A stretch of 54,257 nucleotides of DNA from Polyangia bacterium (GCA_030426845.1 JAUHXR010000018.1:1-54257); one strand, 5' to 3'. Counted from the first letter of the stretch, positions 27,087 to 35,038 are shown. Notes: a model not told the origin generated them from the sequence alone. Numbers and translations: made by a program.

Positions 27087-28033
27087 CACCCCGCATCCCC
27101 TCCGACGACCGTCAGCCGCGTCTTCTTGCCGTAGCGATCCTCGAACGGCGCGACTCCCTGGAGCACGCCCTTGAGGAAGGCCTCCGCCGCGCGGTAGCTC
27201 GAGCGCACGAGCGGCCCGGAGGCGACGTACTTGAAGCCGAGCTCGGCGCCGCGCGCGCGGTAGCGCTCGAACTCGGCCGGCTCGACGAAGCGCGCGACCT
27301 CCGCGTGCTTCTTGGTCGGGCGCAGGTACTGCCCGAAGGTCAGCACATCGACCTCGGCATCGCGGAGGCGCTCCATCGCGTCGTAGACCTCGTCCTCGGT
27401 CTCGCCGCAGCCGACCATGATCGAGCTCTTGGTGATGTTGGCGCCGGCGTCCTTGGCCCAGCGCAGCGCGTCCACCGAGCGCTCCCAGCTGCAGCGCGCG
27501 TCGCGCATCGCCCGCTGGAGCCCCGGCACGACCTCGACGTTGTGCGCGAACACGTCGGGGCGCCCCTCGCGGACGACCGTCTCGACGTCTCGCCGGCGCC
27601 CGGCGAAGTCGCCGACGAGCGTCTCCACGAGCATCTCGGGCGAGTAGCGCTTGATGCGCTGCACCGTCTCGGCCACGTGGGCCGCGCCGCCGTCGAGCAG
27701 GTCGTCGCGGTCGACCATCGTGAGCACCACGTAGGCGAGCTCGAGCTCGGCGAGGGCGCGGGCGGTGTTCTCGGGCTCGCGCGGGTCGACCATCCCGCCC
27801 GGGTCCCCGGTGTTGACCGCGCAGAAGCGGCACCCGCGGGTGCAGGTCTCGCCGAGGATCATGATCGTGGCCGTGCCCTCGCCCCAGCACTCGCCGACGT
27901 TCGGGCAGCGCGCCTCCTCGCAGACCGTGTGGAGATCGAGCCGGCGCATCGTCTCCTTGAGGCGGTTGTACCGCTCGCCGCCGGGGAGGCGGACTCGGAG
28001 CCAGTCGGGCTTTCTTCGCGCGGCCTTGGTCAT
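27086..28033 (-). CDS. lipA: lipoyl synthase
   Basis: LipA is a radical-SAM enzyme that inserts two sulfurs into protein-bound octanoyl groups, making the lipoyl cofactor needed by the E2 encoded downstream. The 315-residue protein has the auxiliary [4Fe-4S] ligands C-X4-C-X5-C (CEEARCPNVGEC), the radical-SAM C-X3-C-X2-C (CTRGCRFC), and the third auxiliary-cluster ligand Ser in the C-terminal RSSY. GAGGGA precedes the ATG. A TACGGT -10 candidate lies at 28085-28090 on this strand. It is the first gene of lipA-E1alpha-E1beta-E2-membrane protein. No lipB is adjacent. Confidence 0.96.
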   Translation of the reverse strand: MTKAARRKPDWLRVRLPGGERYNRLKETMRRLDLHTVCEEARCPNVGECWGEGTATIMILGETCTRGCRFCAVNTGDPGGMVDPREPENTARALAELELAYVVLTMVDRDDLLDGGAAHVAETVQRIKRYSPEMLVETLVGDFAGRRRDVETVVREGRPDVFAHNVEVVPGLQRAMRDARCSWERSVDALRWAKDAGANITKSSIMVGCGETEDEVYDAMERLRDAEVDVLTFGQYLRPTKKHAEVARFVEPAEFERYRARGAELGFKYVASGPLVRSSYRAAEAFLKGVLQGVAPFEDRYGKKTRLTVVGGDAG

Positions 28034-28084
28034 CGGGAGGTCCCTCTCGCAGGCGGCCCGTCGTGGGCGACCTCTGCTCGAAGC

Positions 28085-28090
28085 ACCGTA
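28085..28090 (-). promoter_or_regulatory. TACGGT -10 candidate for the lipA operon
   Basis: TACGGT on the minus strand lies about 50 nt before the lipA ATG. It would give an mRNA leader of about 45 nt that contains the GAGGGA ribosome site. The divergent -10 at 28196 serves the opposite gene. Confidence 0.35.
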
Positions 28091-28195
28091 GGGCCGGCGC
28101 CGTGCGCACGCGAGCGGGAGCGTGTCTTACGTAGCAGCCCGCGGGCATGTCAACCCGCTCGCTCACGGCGTGGAATCGCCGACCCGCGAGGGATG

Positions 28196-28201
28196 TATGC
28201 T
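28196..28201 (+). promoter_or_regulatory. TATGCT -10 element, leaderless type
   Basis: TATGCT is followed by 7 nt and GTG at 28209. The in-frame ATG at 28197 is part of this hexamer and is therefore unlikely to be the translation start. Confidence 0.45.
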
Positions 28202-28208
28202 CCCCCGC

Positions 28209-28967
28209 GTGAGCGCTCCTCGGAAGGGCCCGGTCGTGCTCGGCGTCGGCCTCGTCGTGCTCCTCGGAGCGGTCCTCGGCCTGTGGGCGGCGCGTGGCTG
28301 GATCGCGACCTCGATGGCCCGGGGCGAGCTCGAGGCGCGGGGGCTGACCTGCGACGATCGGCTCTCGGTGGCGCTCGACGCGACCTTCTCGAGCGCGACG
28401 ATCGGCCCGACCCGCTGCGTCCACGAGGGCGGGCTCCTCGAGGCGATCGAGCTGCTCGGCGACGTCGAGGTCGAGCTCGACGGCACCGAGCCCGCCTCGG
28501 TCGTGGCGACGAGCGCCCGGGTGACGCTGCGGAGCCAGGACGTGCGGGGCGGCAGCGGGTGGGCGAGCGAGCTGCGCCAGCTCAGCCTCGAGCAGCGGGT
28601 GGCCGGCCTCATCAAGGGGATCAGCGAGATCGGCGCGATGGGCCTGCCGCCGATCGAGTGCGCGCGGCTCGAGGTGGTGCGCCAGAACGAGGTCATCGCG
28701 CGCGGCCAGCGGATCGCCGTCACCCCGGCCGGCGAGGGCGCGCAGGTGCGGGCGCAGGAGATCGTGTTCCCGGCGCGGCTCGGCCGGCTCGCCCTCACCG
28801 GGGTCAGCGGCACCGCCGACGCGACCCGGGTGACCCTCGCGGGTCGGGCCGCGGCCGAGGTCGGGCTCGGGATCCTCAGCGTCTCGCGCGGCGGCCCGTT
28901 CGAGCTCGAGGCGAGCGGGCTCGACAGCGGCTCGCCGCGGTTCTCGCTCTCCGGCAACTTCCGCTGA
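28209..28967 (+). CDS. signal-anchored extracytoplasmic protein, hypothetical
   Basis: The 252-residue protein has a short basic N-terminus (SAPRKG) and one hydrophobic anchor (about residues 7-28). The domain of about 220 residues outside the membrane contains three Cys (LTCDDR, TRCVHEG, IECARLE) and many beta-strand-like stretches (VELDGTEPASVVATSARVTL). The repeated strand pattern suggests a lipid- or ligand-binding beta domain, perhaps AsmA/LEA-like, but no family motif is present. GTG 28209 is chosen from the -10 geometry; ATG 28197 or an earlier start would add a few residues. It is divergent from lipA. Confidence 0.72.
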   Translation: MSAPRKGPVVLGVGLVVLLGAVLGLWAARGWIATSMARGELEARGLTCDDRLSVALDATFSSATIGPTRCVHEGGLLEAIELLGDVEVELDGTEPASVVATSARVTLRSQDVRGGSGWASELRQLSLEQRVAGLIKGISEIGAMGLPPIECARLEVVRQNEVIARGQRIAVTPAGEGAQVRAQEIVFPARLGRLALTGVSGTADATRVTLAGRAAAEVGLGILSVSRGGPFELEASGLDSGSPRFSLSGNFR

Positions 28968-28998
28968 TCCGGCGGCCCGCGCCCGATCCGAGGGCCGC

Positions 28999-29008
28999 GC
29001 CGGTTTCT
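28999..29008 (+). promoter_or_regulatory. GCCGGTTTCT upstream element (second copy)
   Basis: Identical to 19054-19063 and at the same distance (22 bp) from the following -10 element (29031-29036). Confidence 0.35.
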
Positions 29009-29030
29009 GTCTCCCGCCGGCCGCGCTCCG

Positions 29031-29036
29031 TACGAT
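29031..29036 (+). promoter_or_regulatory. TACGAT -10 element, leaderless type
   Basis: TACGAT ends 7 nt before the GTG at 29044, and no Shine-Dalgarno fits between. Confidence 0.45.
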
Positions 29037-29043
29037 CGGGGGC

Positions 29044-29778
29044 GTGGACCGCGATCAGTTCAAGGAGGCGCTCCTGAGCGTCATGGAGCGCAAGACGCAC
29101 TGGGCCTGGCCCCGGTTCACCGCGGGCGAAGTCCCGGCGGACCGGCTGCACATCCACCTGGAGAACGAGTACGGGGTCTACGTCCGCGACTTCCCGGTGC
29201 TCGTGGCCCGGGCCTACGTGCAGTGCCCGATCGCCGAGGTCCGGCGCGAGCTGGCCGAGAACATCTACGAGGAGGAGACCGGGGGCCTCGTCGCGGGGCG
29301 GCCGCACCCGGAGCTGTTCCTCGAGTATCCCCGCGGGCTCGGGATGGACCTCGCCCGGTTCGAGGCGGTGGAGCTGCTCCCGGCCGCGCGGGCGTACCGG
29401 GACCTGCTCGACGAGGCGACCCAGGAGCGCGGCTGGTCGGTCGCGGCCGCGGTCACCACGCTCTTCCTCGAGGGGACGCCCTACGACCGGAGCGTCCTCG
29501 ATCCGGACGCGCCGGCCCGCCCCGAGCCGAAGCTCGAGGAGCACCCGCTGGTGAAGCACTACGGGCTCCCGATCGAGCGCCTCGCCCTGACCAAGGCCCA
29601 CCGCAGCGTCGAGGGCGAGCACCGCGCCGCCGCGTGGCGGGTGATGCTCGACCACGTCCCCGCCGCGTCCTACGAGCTCGTGGTCGGCGCGATGGAGGAA
29701 GCGCTCGCGGCCTGGCTCGCCTACCGAGACGACGTCGCCGCCGCGGTAGGGCTCGGGCGTGATCCGGCCACGCCGTGA
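29044..29778 (+). CDS. haem-oxygenase-fold diiron oxidase-like protein (PqqC/TenA/CADD superfamily)
   Basis: The 244-residue all-helical protein shows the ligand pattern of haem-oxygenase-like diiron oxidases. A carboxylate-rich helix (RRELAENIYEEETGG) is followed by a His (RPHPELF), a later Glu-containing helix (TTLFLEGTPYDR), and the last helix H-x3-E-x2-H (HRSVEGEH). This is the spacing of H174/D178/H181 in chlamydial CADD. Such enzymes oxidise C-N or C-C bonds (CADD, UndA, SznF) or process cofactors (PqqC, TenA). No PQQ or thiamine genes are near, so the substrate cannot be named. It is cytoplasmic, with a GTG start under a TACGAT -10. Confidence 0.85.
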   Translation: MDRDQFKEALLSVMERKTHWAWPRFTAGEVPADRLHIHLENEYGVYVRDFPVLVARAYVQCPIAEVRRELAENIYEEETGGLVAGRPHPELFLEYPRGLGMDLARFEAVELLPAARAYRDLLDEATQERGWSVAAAVTTLFLEGTPYDRSVLDPDAPARPEPKLEEHPLVKHYGLPIERLALTKAHRSVEGEHRAAAWRVMLDHVPAASYELVVGAMEEALAAWLAYRDDVAAAVGLGRDPATP

Positions 29779-29845
29779 TCCCGGGCGGCGCCATGATCCC
29801 GGCCGCGCCGCAGTCCCAGCCGCGCCGCGGTCCCGGCCCCGTGAT

Positions 29846-30106
29846 TCAGGCGGCCTGGCTGGCGTGAGCCGGCGCGGCGCGGAGCGCGACCGCGAGGGCG
29901 AGGCCGGCCATCGTGAGGCGGCAGCGGTCGCGGTCGGCGACGCCCTTGTCGTCGAGGTGGCCGAGCACGCGGTACACCCGGCCGATGCCCCAGCCGAGGC
30001 GGCGCGCCGCGGTCGTCACGTCGGACGCCTGGTTCATCCGTGCGAGGTCGTGGAGGGCGGTGAGGAGGGCGAGGGCTTCGTCGCGGGAGGTCTTGCGGTT
30101 CGTCAT
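29846..30106 (-). CDS. small winged-helix/HTH protein, possible autoregulator
   Basis: The 86-residue product has an N-terminal helix (SRDEALALLTALHDLA) and a winged-helix-like core (SDVTTAARRLGWGIGRVYRVLGHLDDKGVADRDR), with a hydrophobic Ala/Leu tail possibly for dimerisation. ATG 30106 is supported by GGAGGA 8-13 nt upstream; an in-frame GTG at 30121 would include that ribosome site. A perfect 9-bp inverted repeat (30126-30157) lies immediately upstream, as expected for an autoregulated operator. It faces the convergent diiron-oxidase-like gene. Regulated targets are not evident. Confidence 0.75.
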   Translation of the reverse strand: MTNRKTSRDEALALLTALHDLARMNQASDVTTAARRLGWGIGRVYRVLGHLDDKGVADRDRCRLTMAGLALAVALRAAPAHASQAA

Positions 30107-30125
30107 GAGGCCATCCTCCACGAAT

Positions 30126-30157
30126 ACTGAACGCGAGTCCAGTTTTGTGCGTTCAGT
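30126..30157. promoter_or_regulatory. inverted-repeat operator candidate
   Basis: ACTGAACGC (30126-30134) and its exact reverse complement GCGTTCAGT (30149-30157) are separated by 14 bp, and the overlapping TTCAGTGCTGAA (30152-30163) is itself an inverted repeat. The site sits 20 bp before the start of the small HTH gene in a locally A+T-richer stretch. It looks like a repressor-binding site. Confidence 0.55.
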
Positions 30158-30163
30158 GCTGAA

Positions 30164-30439
30164 TGGCTGTTGCCGATCGCCTGCGTAACCTCACACGCGG
30201 ACCGGTCTCGGAGCCGCCGAGCGCTTCGCCGGGCTTTCGAGACCACGCCAGCTCGGTCCGATCCGGTCTTGGGAGCGGGCCTGCCACTTCTCGTTCCGAG
30301 TCCTTGGAGCGGGGCGTCGGATCTCGGGTCGGTTGCCGATTGTGGGGTGGGCGCGACGGCTCCCACAGCCTGGACTCCCCGTGACAGCCTGGACTCCCCG
30401 CCGTTGACGGCATCGGCCACCTGACAGGATGCTCTCCTC
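30164..30439. other. intergenic region with a 19-bp direct repeat
   Basis: No gene is supported here. ACAGCCTGGACTCCCCG occurs twice with a 19-bp period (30365-30381 and 30384-30400), just before the hybrid kinase gene. The rest shows no clear structure. Short ORFs on both strands are out of character in composition and are not called. Confidence 0.5.
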
Positions 30440-32452
30440 ATGCCGGGAGCCAGCAAGCCGGGTGGCGAACCTCGAAGACTCCAGGCGCTCCTGGACCTAC
30501 AGGTGCTCGATACGGCTCCCGAGGAAGTCTTCGACCGCTTGACCAGGCTCGCAACGCTGATCCTTGACGTGCCGATTGCGCTCGTCTCCCTCGTCGATGA
30601 AGACCGTCAGTGGTTCAAGTCTAGGGTGGGACTTGAGGCGACCGAGACCCCGAGGGAACACGCCTTCTGCGCATGGGCCATCCATGACACGAGGGTTTTC
30701 GAGGTCGCGGATGCGGCCGAAGACCCGCGCTTTGCCGACAATCCCCTCGTCACGGGAGAGCCGAAGATTCGATTCTATGCCGGGGCGCCGCTCGAGACTG
30801 AACACGGAGCGTTGGGTACGTTCTGCGTCATCGACCGGCGGCCTCGCGTGCTCACCGACCGCGAGCGCCGCCTCTTGAACGTGCTCGCAGCGGTGGCGCG
30901 CGATGCGCTCTTCACGCGCCGATTGGCGCGACTCGTGGCGCAGCGCGAGTCGCTCCTAGCGCTGGCTGAAGAGCTGTCCGAGTCTGGTCACTGGCGCTTC
31001 GACGTCGAGAGGCAGACGGTGTTCTGGTCGCGACAGATCTACGCAATCCACGGACTCGATCCTGCCGAATTCGTCCCGACCTGGGAAAACGCCATCGCAG
31101 CGCAGGCCCCCTTGCGAGAGGCGGTCGAGCGAGCACTCGCCGAGCTTGGGCAGTTCGACCTCGAGTACGAGCTCGTTCGTAGCGACGGGGAGACCCGGCT
31201 GGTCCACGGCATCGGTCGAACGGAGGTCGACCCGAACACGAACGACGTACTCGGCGTGTTCGGGGTCCTCAAGGACATCACGGCGGAACGACAGGCGCAG
31301 ACGCGACTTGCCCACGCAGAGAAGATGGCGTCCGTAGGCACCCTGGCCGCCGGCGTCGCCCACGAGATCAACAACCCCCTTAGCTACGTCGCGGCGAACG
31401 CTGCGACCCTGGCGGAAGAGATCGAGCTCTGGAGCGGCAGCAGCCCGTCCGCTCGGTTGCGCGAGTTGGGTCAGGTGGTCGAAGAGGTGCGAGAGGGAGC
31501 CCGCCGCATTCAGAGGATCGTGGGCGGGCTGAAGACCTTCGCTCGCAGCAGCGAACGTCATCTCGAGATCGTCGAGCTCGGGCGAGTGTTCGAGGTAGCC
31601 GCCCGGTTGTGCATGAACGAGTTGCGCCATCGAGCAACTTTCACGATGCGTAAGCCCGGGCGCCCTGTGCTGGTCGAAGCGGATGAGTCTCAGCTCGTCC
31701 AGGTCGCGGTGAACCTCTTGGTCAACGCGTCCCACGCCGTCGCGGAGAGTCAGACCCCCGACAACAAGATCGTGCTGAGTGGGGGCATCGATGGTGAGCT
31801 CGCCTACTTCGAGGTGGAGGACACGGGCTCAGGCATGAGCTCGGAAACCCTTCGCAGAGCGTTCACGCCCTTCTTTACCACCAAGGCGCAAGGTGTGGGC
31901 ACCGGCCTCGGCCTGTCCATTTGTTACGGGATCGTGGCGTCGTTCGGCGGCAGGATCGATGCTCAGTCCACCGAGGGCGTCGGGACCCGCATGCGGGTCT
32001 TGCTGCCGATCGCTTCCGACCAAGGACTTGCGGATGAGACACGCTCGCCGGTGACATCGTCGATCTCGGCGGGCGACGTGTCGGGCGGCCGAATCCTCAT
32101 CGTGGACGACGAGCTGCTGGTAGGTCGCTCAGTGGCTCGATTGCTTCGTCGTCATCAAGTGGAGGTTGAGGTGGATGCGCGTGACGCGCTTCGACGCGCG
32201 GACGCTGGAGAGACGTGGGACGTGATCGTCTGCGATCTCATGATGCCCACGATGAGTGGGCCCGAGCTCTGTGCTGCGTTGGCGGAGCGGCATCCCGACC
32301 TCGCGCGCCGGATAGTCGTGATCACCGGAGGAGCGTTCACGGAAGAAGCTCGAACATTCCTGGACAATACGGCGGTCCGTGTCGTGTCGAAGCCGGTGGA
32401 CGCCCGAGAGCTGCGGGAAGCGGTGGCCGGCGTCCTGCTCGAAGCTGGCTGA
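30440..32452 (+). CDS. hybrid sensor histidine kinase (GAF-PAS-HisKA-HATPase-receiver)
   Basis: The 670-residue soluble protein begins with a GAF domain (about 15-165; VLDTAPEEVFDRLTRLA, DRQWFKSRVGL, AGAPLETEHGALGTFCVID). A PAS domain follows (about 185-290), then HisKA with phospho-acceptor His in GVAHEINNPLSYV (about residue 310) and HATPase with N box VNLLVNASHAV and G boxes EDTGSGMS and GTGLGLSICYGI. The C-terminal receiver (about 553-670) has the Asp in VIVCDLMMPTMSGPEL and Lys in VVSKPVD. The VLDTAPEE GAF type is common in two-component kinases that sense cytoplasmic or redox/light cues. Base composition is lower than in flanking genes, suggesting acquisition. No output regulator is adjacent; the receiver may relay onward. 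Confidence 0.92.
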   Translation: MPGASKPGGEPRRLQALLDLQVLDTAPEEVFDRLTRLATLILDVPIALVSLVDEDRQWFKSRVGLEATETPREHAFCAWAIHDTRVFEVADAAEDPRFADNPLVTGEPKIRFYAGAPLETEHGALGTFCVIDRRPRVLTDRERRLLNVLAAVARDALFTRRLARLVAQRESLLALAEELSESGHWRFDVERQTVFWSRQIYAIHGLDPAEFVPTWENAIAAQAPLREAVERALAELGQFDLEYELVRSDGETRLVHGIGRTEVDPNTNDVLGVFGVLKDITAERQAQTRLAHAEKMASVGTLAAGVAHEINNPLSYVAANAATLAEEIELWSGSSPSARLRELGQVVEEVREGARRIQRIVGGLKTFARSSERHLEIVELGRVFEVAARLCMNELRHRATFTMRKPGRPVLVEADESQLVQVAVNLLVNASHAVAESQTPDNKIVLSGGIDGELAYFEVEDTGSGMSSETLRRAFTPFFTTKAQGVGTGLGLSICYGIVASFGGRIDAQSTEGVGTRMRVLLPIASDQGLADETRSPVTSSISAGDVSGGRILIVDDELLVGRSVARLLRRHQVEVEVDARDALRRADAGETWDVIVCDLMMPTMSGPELCAALAERHPDLARRIVVITGGAFTEEARTFLDNTAVRVVSKPVDARELREAVAGVLLEAG

Positions 32453-32627
32453 CGCTCCGCGCGTCGCTACGAATCGTGCGCCGGCTGACATGAGGACGGC
32501 GGCGGCCAAGGACGCCAGCTGGTCGCTCGTGCAGAAACCGGGCGCCGTCGCCCGCTACCGCTACCGCGAGGACCTCTTCCCGACCATGACGATACGTCGG
32601 GTGTACGTCGATTCTTCAGCGGGCTGC

Positions 32628-32633
32628 TAAGCT
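32628..32633 (+). promoter_or_regulatory. TAAGCT -10 candidate
   Basis: TAAGCT is followed by 9 nt and ATG 32643. The same sequence through the start codon is conserved at 36765-36782 in front of the paralogue, so it is probably the shared promoter. Confidence 0.4.
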
Positions 32634-32642
32634 CTCGGCGCG

Positions 32643-33122
32643 ATGAGCGACCTCCCTCCCTGTGGGATCTACGTCACCACCGCGGCGATCGGGGGCATCC
32701 CCGAAGCTCGGCTGGTCTACTTCCACAACCACGGCGACCCGGGCCCCGGCCTGTATCTGCCCGCGAGCTGGAAGGGCAACCGCTGCGTCTTCCAGGGCCG
32801 CGGCCACCTGCTGCCGGAGCCGGGCGACGTCCGCTACCTCGAGCCGCTCGCGGCCGAGGGGTTCTACCGGGTCGCGAGCCCGTTCTTCTGCTGCGACAAG
32901 CGCTGCCGGCGCTTCGAGGCGGAGACGCTGGTGCAGCTCGGCTACAACGGCTCGGGCGCCGCGATCCTGTTCCTCCCGGAGTGGGTCGACGGCCAGCTCG
33001 CGATCCCGGACCGCGGCACCCACATCGAGCGCGAGCGCGTCGCGTCGCTCACCCCGCTCAAGGTCGCGATCACCGAGCCCCAGGTCCACGAGGACGGGGC
33101 CGACGACCGCCTGCTGCACTGA
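32643..33122 (+). CDS. unknown protein, full-length paralogue with Cys cluster
   Basis: The 159-residue cytoplasmic protein has no recognised domain. It starts PCGIYVTTAAIGGIP and has a conserved HNHGDPGPGLYLP block. A central segment (about residues 48-89) holds four Cys (CVFQ; CCDKRC), and the C-terminal half is hydrophobic/strand-like (ETLVQLGYNGSGAAILFLPEWVDGQ). The Cys group could bind a metal. A paralogue at 36780 lacks exactly the central 42 residues. It sits between the hybrid kinase and a minus-strand lipoprotein. The upstream 190 bp (32453-32642) contain part of the repeat found at 35165 (TTCTTCAGCGGGCTGCTA at about 32613). Confidence 0.75.
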   Translation: MSDLPPCGIYVTTAAIGGIPEARLVYFHNHGDPGPGLYLPASWKGNRCVFQGRGHLLPEPGDVRYLEPLAAEGFYRVASPFFCCDKRCRRFEAETLVQLGYNGSGAAILFLPEWVDGQLAIPDRGTHIERERVASLTPLKVAITEPQVHEDGADDRLLH

Positions 33123-33137
33123 GTTGGAGCGCCCGGC

Positions 33138-34226
33138 TCAGAGCGGGCGGCAACGTAGGGGCACGTCGCCCGAGGCGCGCTCGCACCACTCGAGCGGCGA
33201 CATCACGCCGAGCTCGCGCAGGTCGGGGCAGGCGGCCTCGAACGCGCGGCGGTGGGCCGGCGTGACGCGGTAGGCCACCAGGCGCTCGAGGGCGCAGGGC
33301 GTGTCGGGCGCGCGCAGCAGCTGATCGCCGAGGCCCCCCAAATCCCAGGCCTCGAGGGACCGCCAGCCGAGCGCGCAGCCGGGCGGAAGCAGAGGGAGGC
33401 GCCCGCCCGGTCGGTTCGGGTTGAGGACGTTCACCTCGCGGAGCGTGGACATCGCGCAGAGCCCGAACGCGGCCCGCACGTCGACGTGCTCGAGCGCGGT
33501 GCCGCCGAGCACGAGCTGCTCGAGCCGCTCGAAGCGCAGCAGCGCCGCCCAGGACGTCTCCTCGCCGAAGCCGATGGCCAGCCCGCGGACCCGGCGCCGA
33601 AGCACCTCCGAGGCCACGATCCGCGCCAGAGTCGCGTCGCCGTCCGTACAGCGATCGGTCAGGGGCAGCGCGCCGTCGTGTCGGCACCCGCTGAGGTAGA
33701 GATCGACGTCGAGCCGCGCGAGGCAGTCGCGGGCCGCGTCGTCGAGGTCGGTCTGGAGGTGAACGAGCAGCCGACCGGGCGCGAGCCGCGCGACGGCCGC
33801 GTGGAGCCGGGGGTCGCAGAGCTCGGCCGCATCCCGGACGATCAGCGGCTTGTCGTCCAGCGGCCGCCCGGCGCTGCGGCCCGCGATCCCCTCGAAGTGA
33901 GGACCCAGGACATACTCGAGGACGAGCCAGCTGCCTTCTGGACGTCGGTACGACACCTCGCCGGGCGCGAAGCGGTGCCGCGGCTCGAAGCCCACCTCGG
34001 TGCTCCACGCGAGCGGCTCCCCGCCTGGCTCCGGCCCGACATCGTCCGAGCCAACATCGTCCGAGCCAACGTCCGCCCCGGACTCGGCGGGTCGCTCGGG
34101 AGCCTCGACGCTCTCACCGGGCCCCGCGGCCGGCGCGGCGACGGGCTCCGCGGGAGGAGCCCCGCAAGCGCCGGTGAAGACCGCGAGGAGCGCGGCGAGC
34201 GCGCGGGCGAGCGGTGACGACACCAT
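33138..34226 (-). CDS. lipoprotein with Leu-rich repeat-like region
   Basis: The 362-residue protein has a signal peptide with lipobox FTGAC (about residue 20) and an acidic/Pro linker containing the pentapeptide GSDDV in tandem (15-bp DNA repeat at about 34040-34072). The domain that follows shows Leu-rich, strand-turn periodicity in its second half (FERLEQLVLGGTALEHVDV; AMSTLREVNVLN; GWRSLEAWDLGGLGDQLL; CPDLRELGVMSPL), reminiscent of leucine-rich repeats. An outer-membrane or periplasmic binding role is likely; no partner is evident. ATG 34226 is preceded by TACGCT and 6 nt, the leaderless pattern. It overlaps no gene and faces the paralogue gene convergently. Confidence 0.82.
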   Translation of the reverse strand: MVSSPLARALAALLAVFTGACGAPPAEPVAAPAAGPGESVEAPERPAESGADVGSDDVGSDDVGPEPGGEPLAWSTEVGFEPRHRFAPGEVSYRRPEGSWLVLEYVLGPHFEGIAGRSAGRPLDDKPLIVRDAAELCDPRLHAAVARLAPGRLLVHLQTDLDDAARDCLARLDVDLYLSGCRHDGALPLTDRCTDGDATLARIVASEVLRRRVRGLAIGFGEETSWAALLRFERLEQLVLGGTALEHVDVRAAFGLCAMSTLREVNVLNPNRPGGRLPLLPPGCALGWRSLEAWDLGGLGDQLLRAPDTPCALERLVAYRVTPAHRRAFEAACPDLRELGVMSPLEWCERASGDVPLRCRPL

Positions 34227-34232
34227 GCCCAG

Positions 34233-34238
34233 AGCGTA
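34233..34238 (-). promoter_or_regulatory. TACGCT -10 element, leaderless type
   Basis: On the minus strand TACGCT is followed by exactly 6 nt (CTGGGC) and the ATG at 34226. Confidence 0.5.
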
Positions 34239-34924
34239 CGGCGCGGGGTGGCGCGGCCTCCCTGCCCGACCCGCGGGCACCGCGCGCTCATTGGTCCACC
34301 CTCTGAGTCGTCGAGAAGGCGGAGCCGTCCAAAGCGGAGCCGTCCCGGGTAGCCGGCTTGAGCGGCCCGCAGCCGACCGAAGCGGAGCGGAGCCGTCCCG
34401 GGTAGCCGGCTTGAGCGGCCCGCAGACTCCCGTGGCCGATCACCGCCCCCCGCCCGAACCCCCACGCCTCCGCCAGCTCGCTCTCAAAACCCAGGAGCCC
34501 CCGAATCCGCGCCGCGGACGCAAGAACGCGGCGCCCGGGCCATGAACCGCGCGACGCAAGACCCCCGAAGGCCGTCTGGGCTCACGAGGGTGGGTCGGAG
34601 CCGCCGTCGTCTGGGTCGCCTTGAGGACGGCCTTGCCGTTCGATCCCGCACGACGACGACGCGCCCCGCCTCGCGCGCACGCGGCGGTGGCTTGCGATCG
34701 CGGTGCCGTCGGACGTGGACGTCGCCGTCTTCGCCGACGGTGTCGTCGGTCCCGTCCGATGCGGGAGCGTCGTAATCTCGGTGTTGGTCTGCCCCGTGAT
34801 GGACGCGCCCGGAGACGAGCTCGACGGAGCGGAGGCTCCTCGTTGACGCTTCGTCGCGGTCTCTCGCGCGAGCGTCGCGCTGCTCGTGCTCGGCGACGAC
34901 GTCGGCGCAGGTCGGTCCTGGCCG
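34239..34924. repeat. non-coding block with repeats, copy 1 of a duplicated segment
   Basis: No gene is supported. A 40-bp sequence occurs twice (34333-34372 and 34386-34425), with a degenerate third copy at 36285-36323. The segment 34514-34712 is repeated with small changes at about 36435-36636 (shared landmarks GGGCCATGAACCGCGCGACG and CTGGGCTCACGAGGGTGGGT). Both copies follow the 40-bp motif in the same order, so a block of about 350-400 bp is duplicated 1.9 kb apart. Open frames across it are low-complexity Arg-rich shadows. Confidence 0.65.
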
Positions 34925-35038
34925 CGTCACGAGCGCGTCGGTGAAGAACCGCACCATCTCCCGGAGCTGATCCTCCCCCGCGTCCTCGAGGTGCTTGCGC
35001 ATGATCGCGGCGGCATCCATCGTCGTCATCTCGGTCAT
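34925..35038 (-). pseudogene. 5' remnant of an IS256-family transposase
   Basis: An ATG preceded by AAGGAG begins a frame of 38 residues (MTTMDAAAIMRKHLED, QLREMVRFFTDAL) that matches the N-terminus of IS256/mutator-type transposases. After DALVT the similarity stops and no catalytic DDE region follows in any frame, so only the first tenth of the gene survives. The upstream 100 bp (to about 35138, beginning GGTGTAAG on this strand) may include the old left end of the element. This is the only trace of a transposase recognised in the window. Confidence 0.6.
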
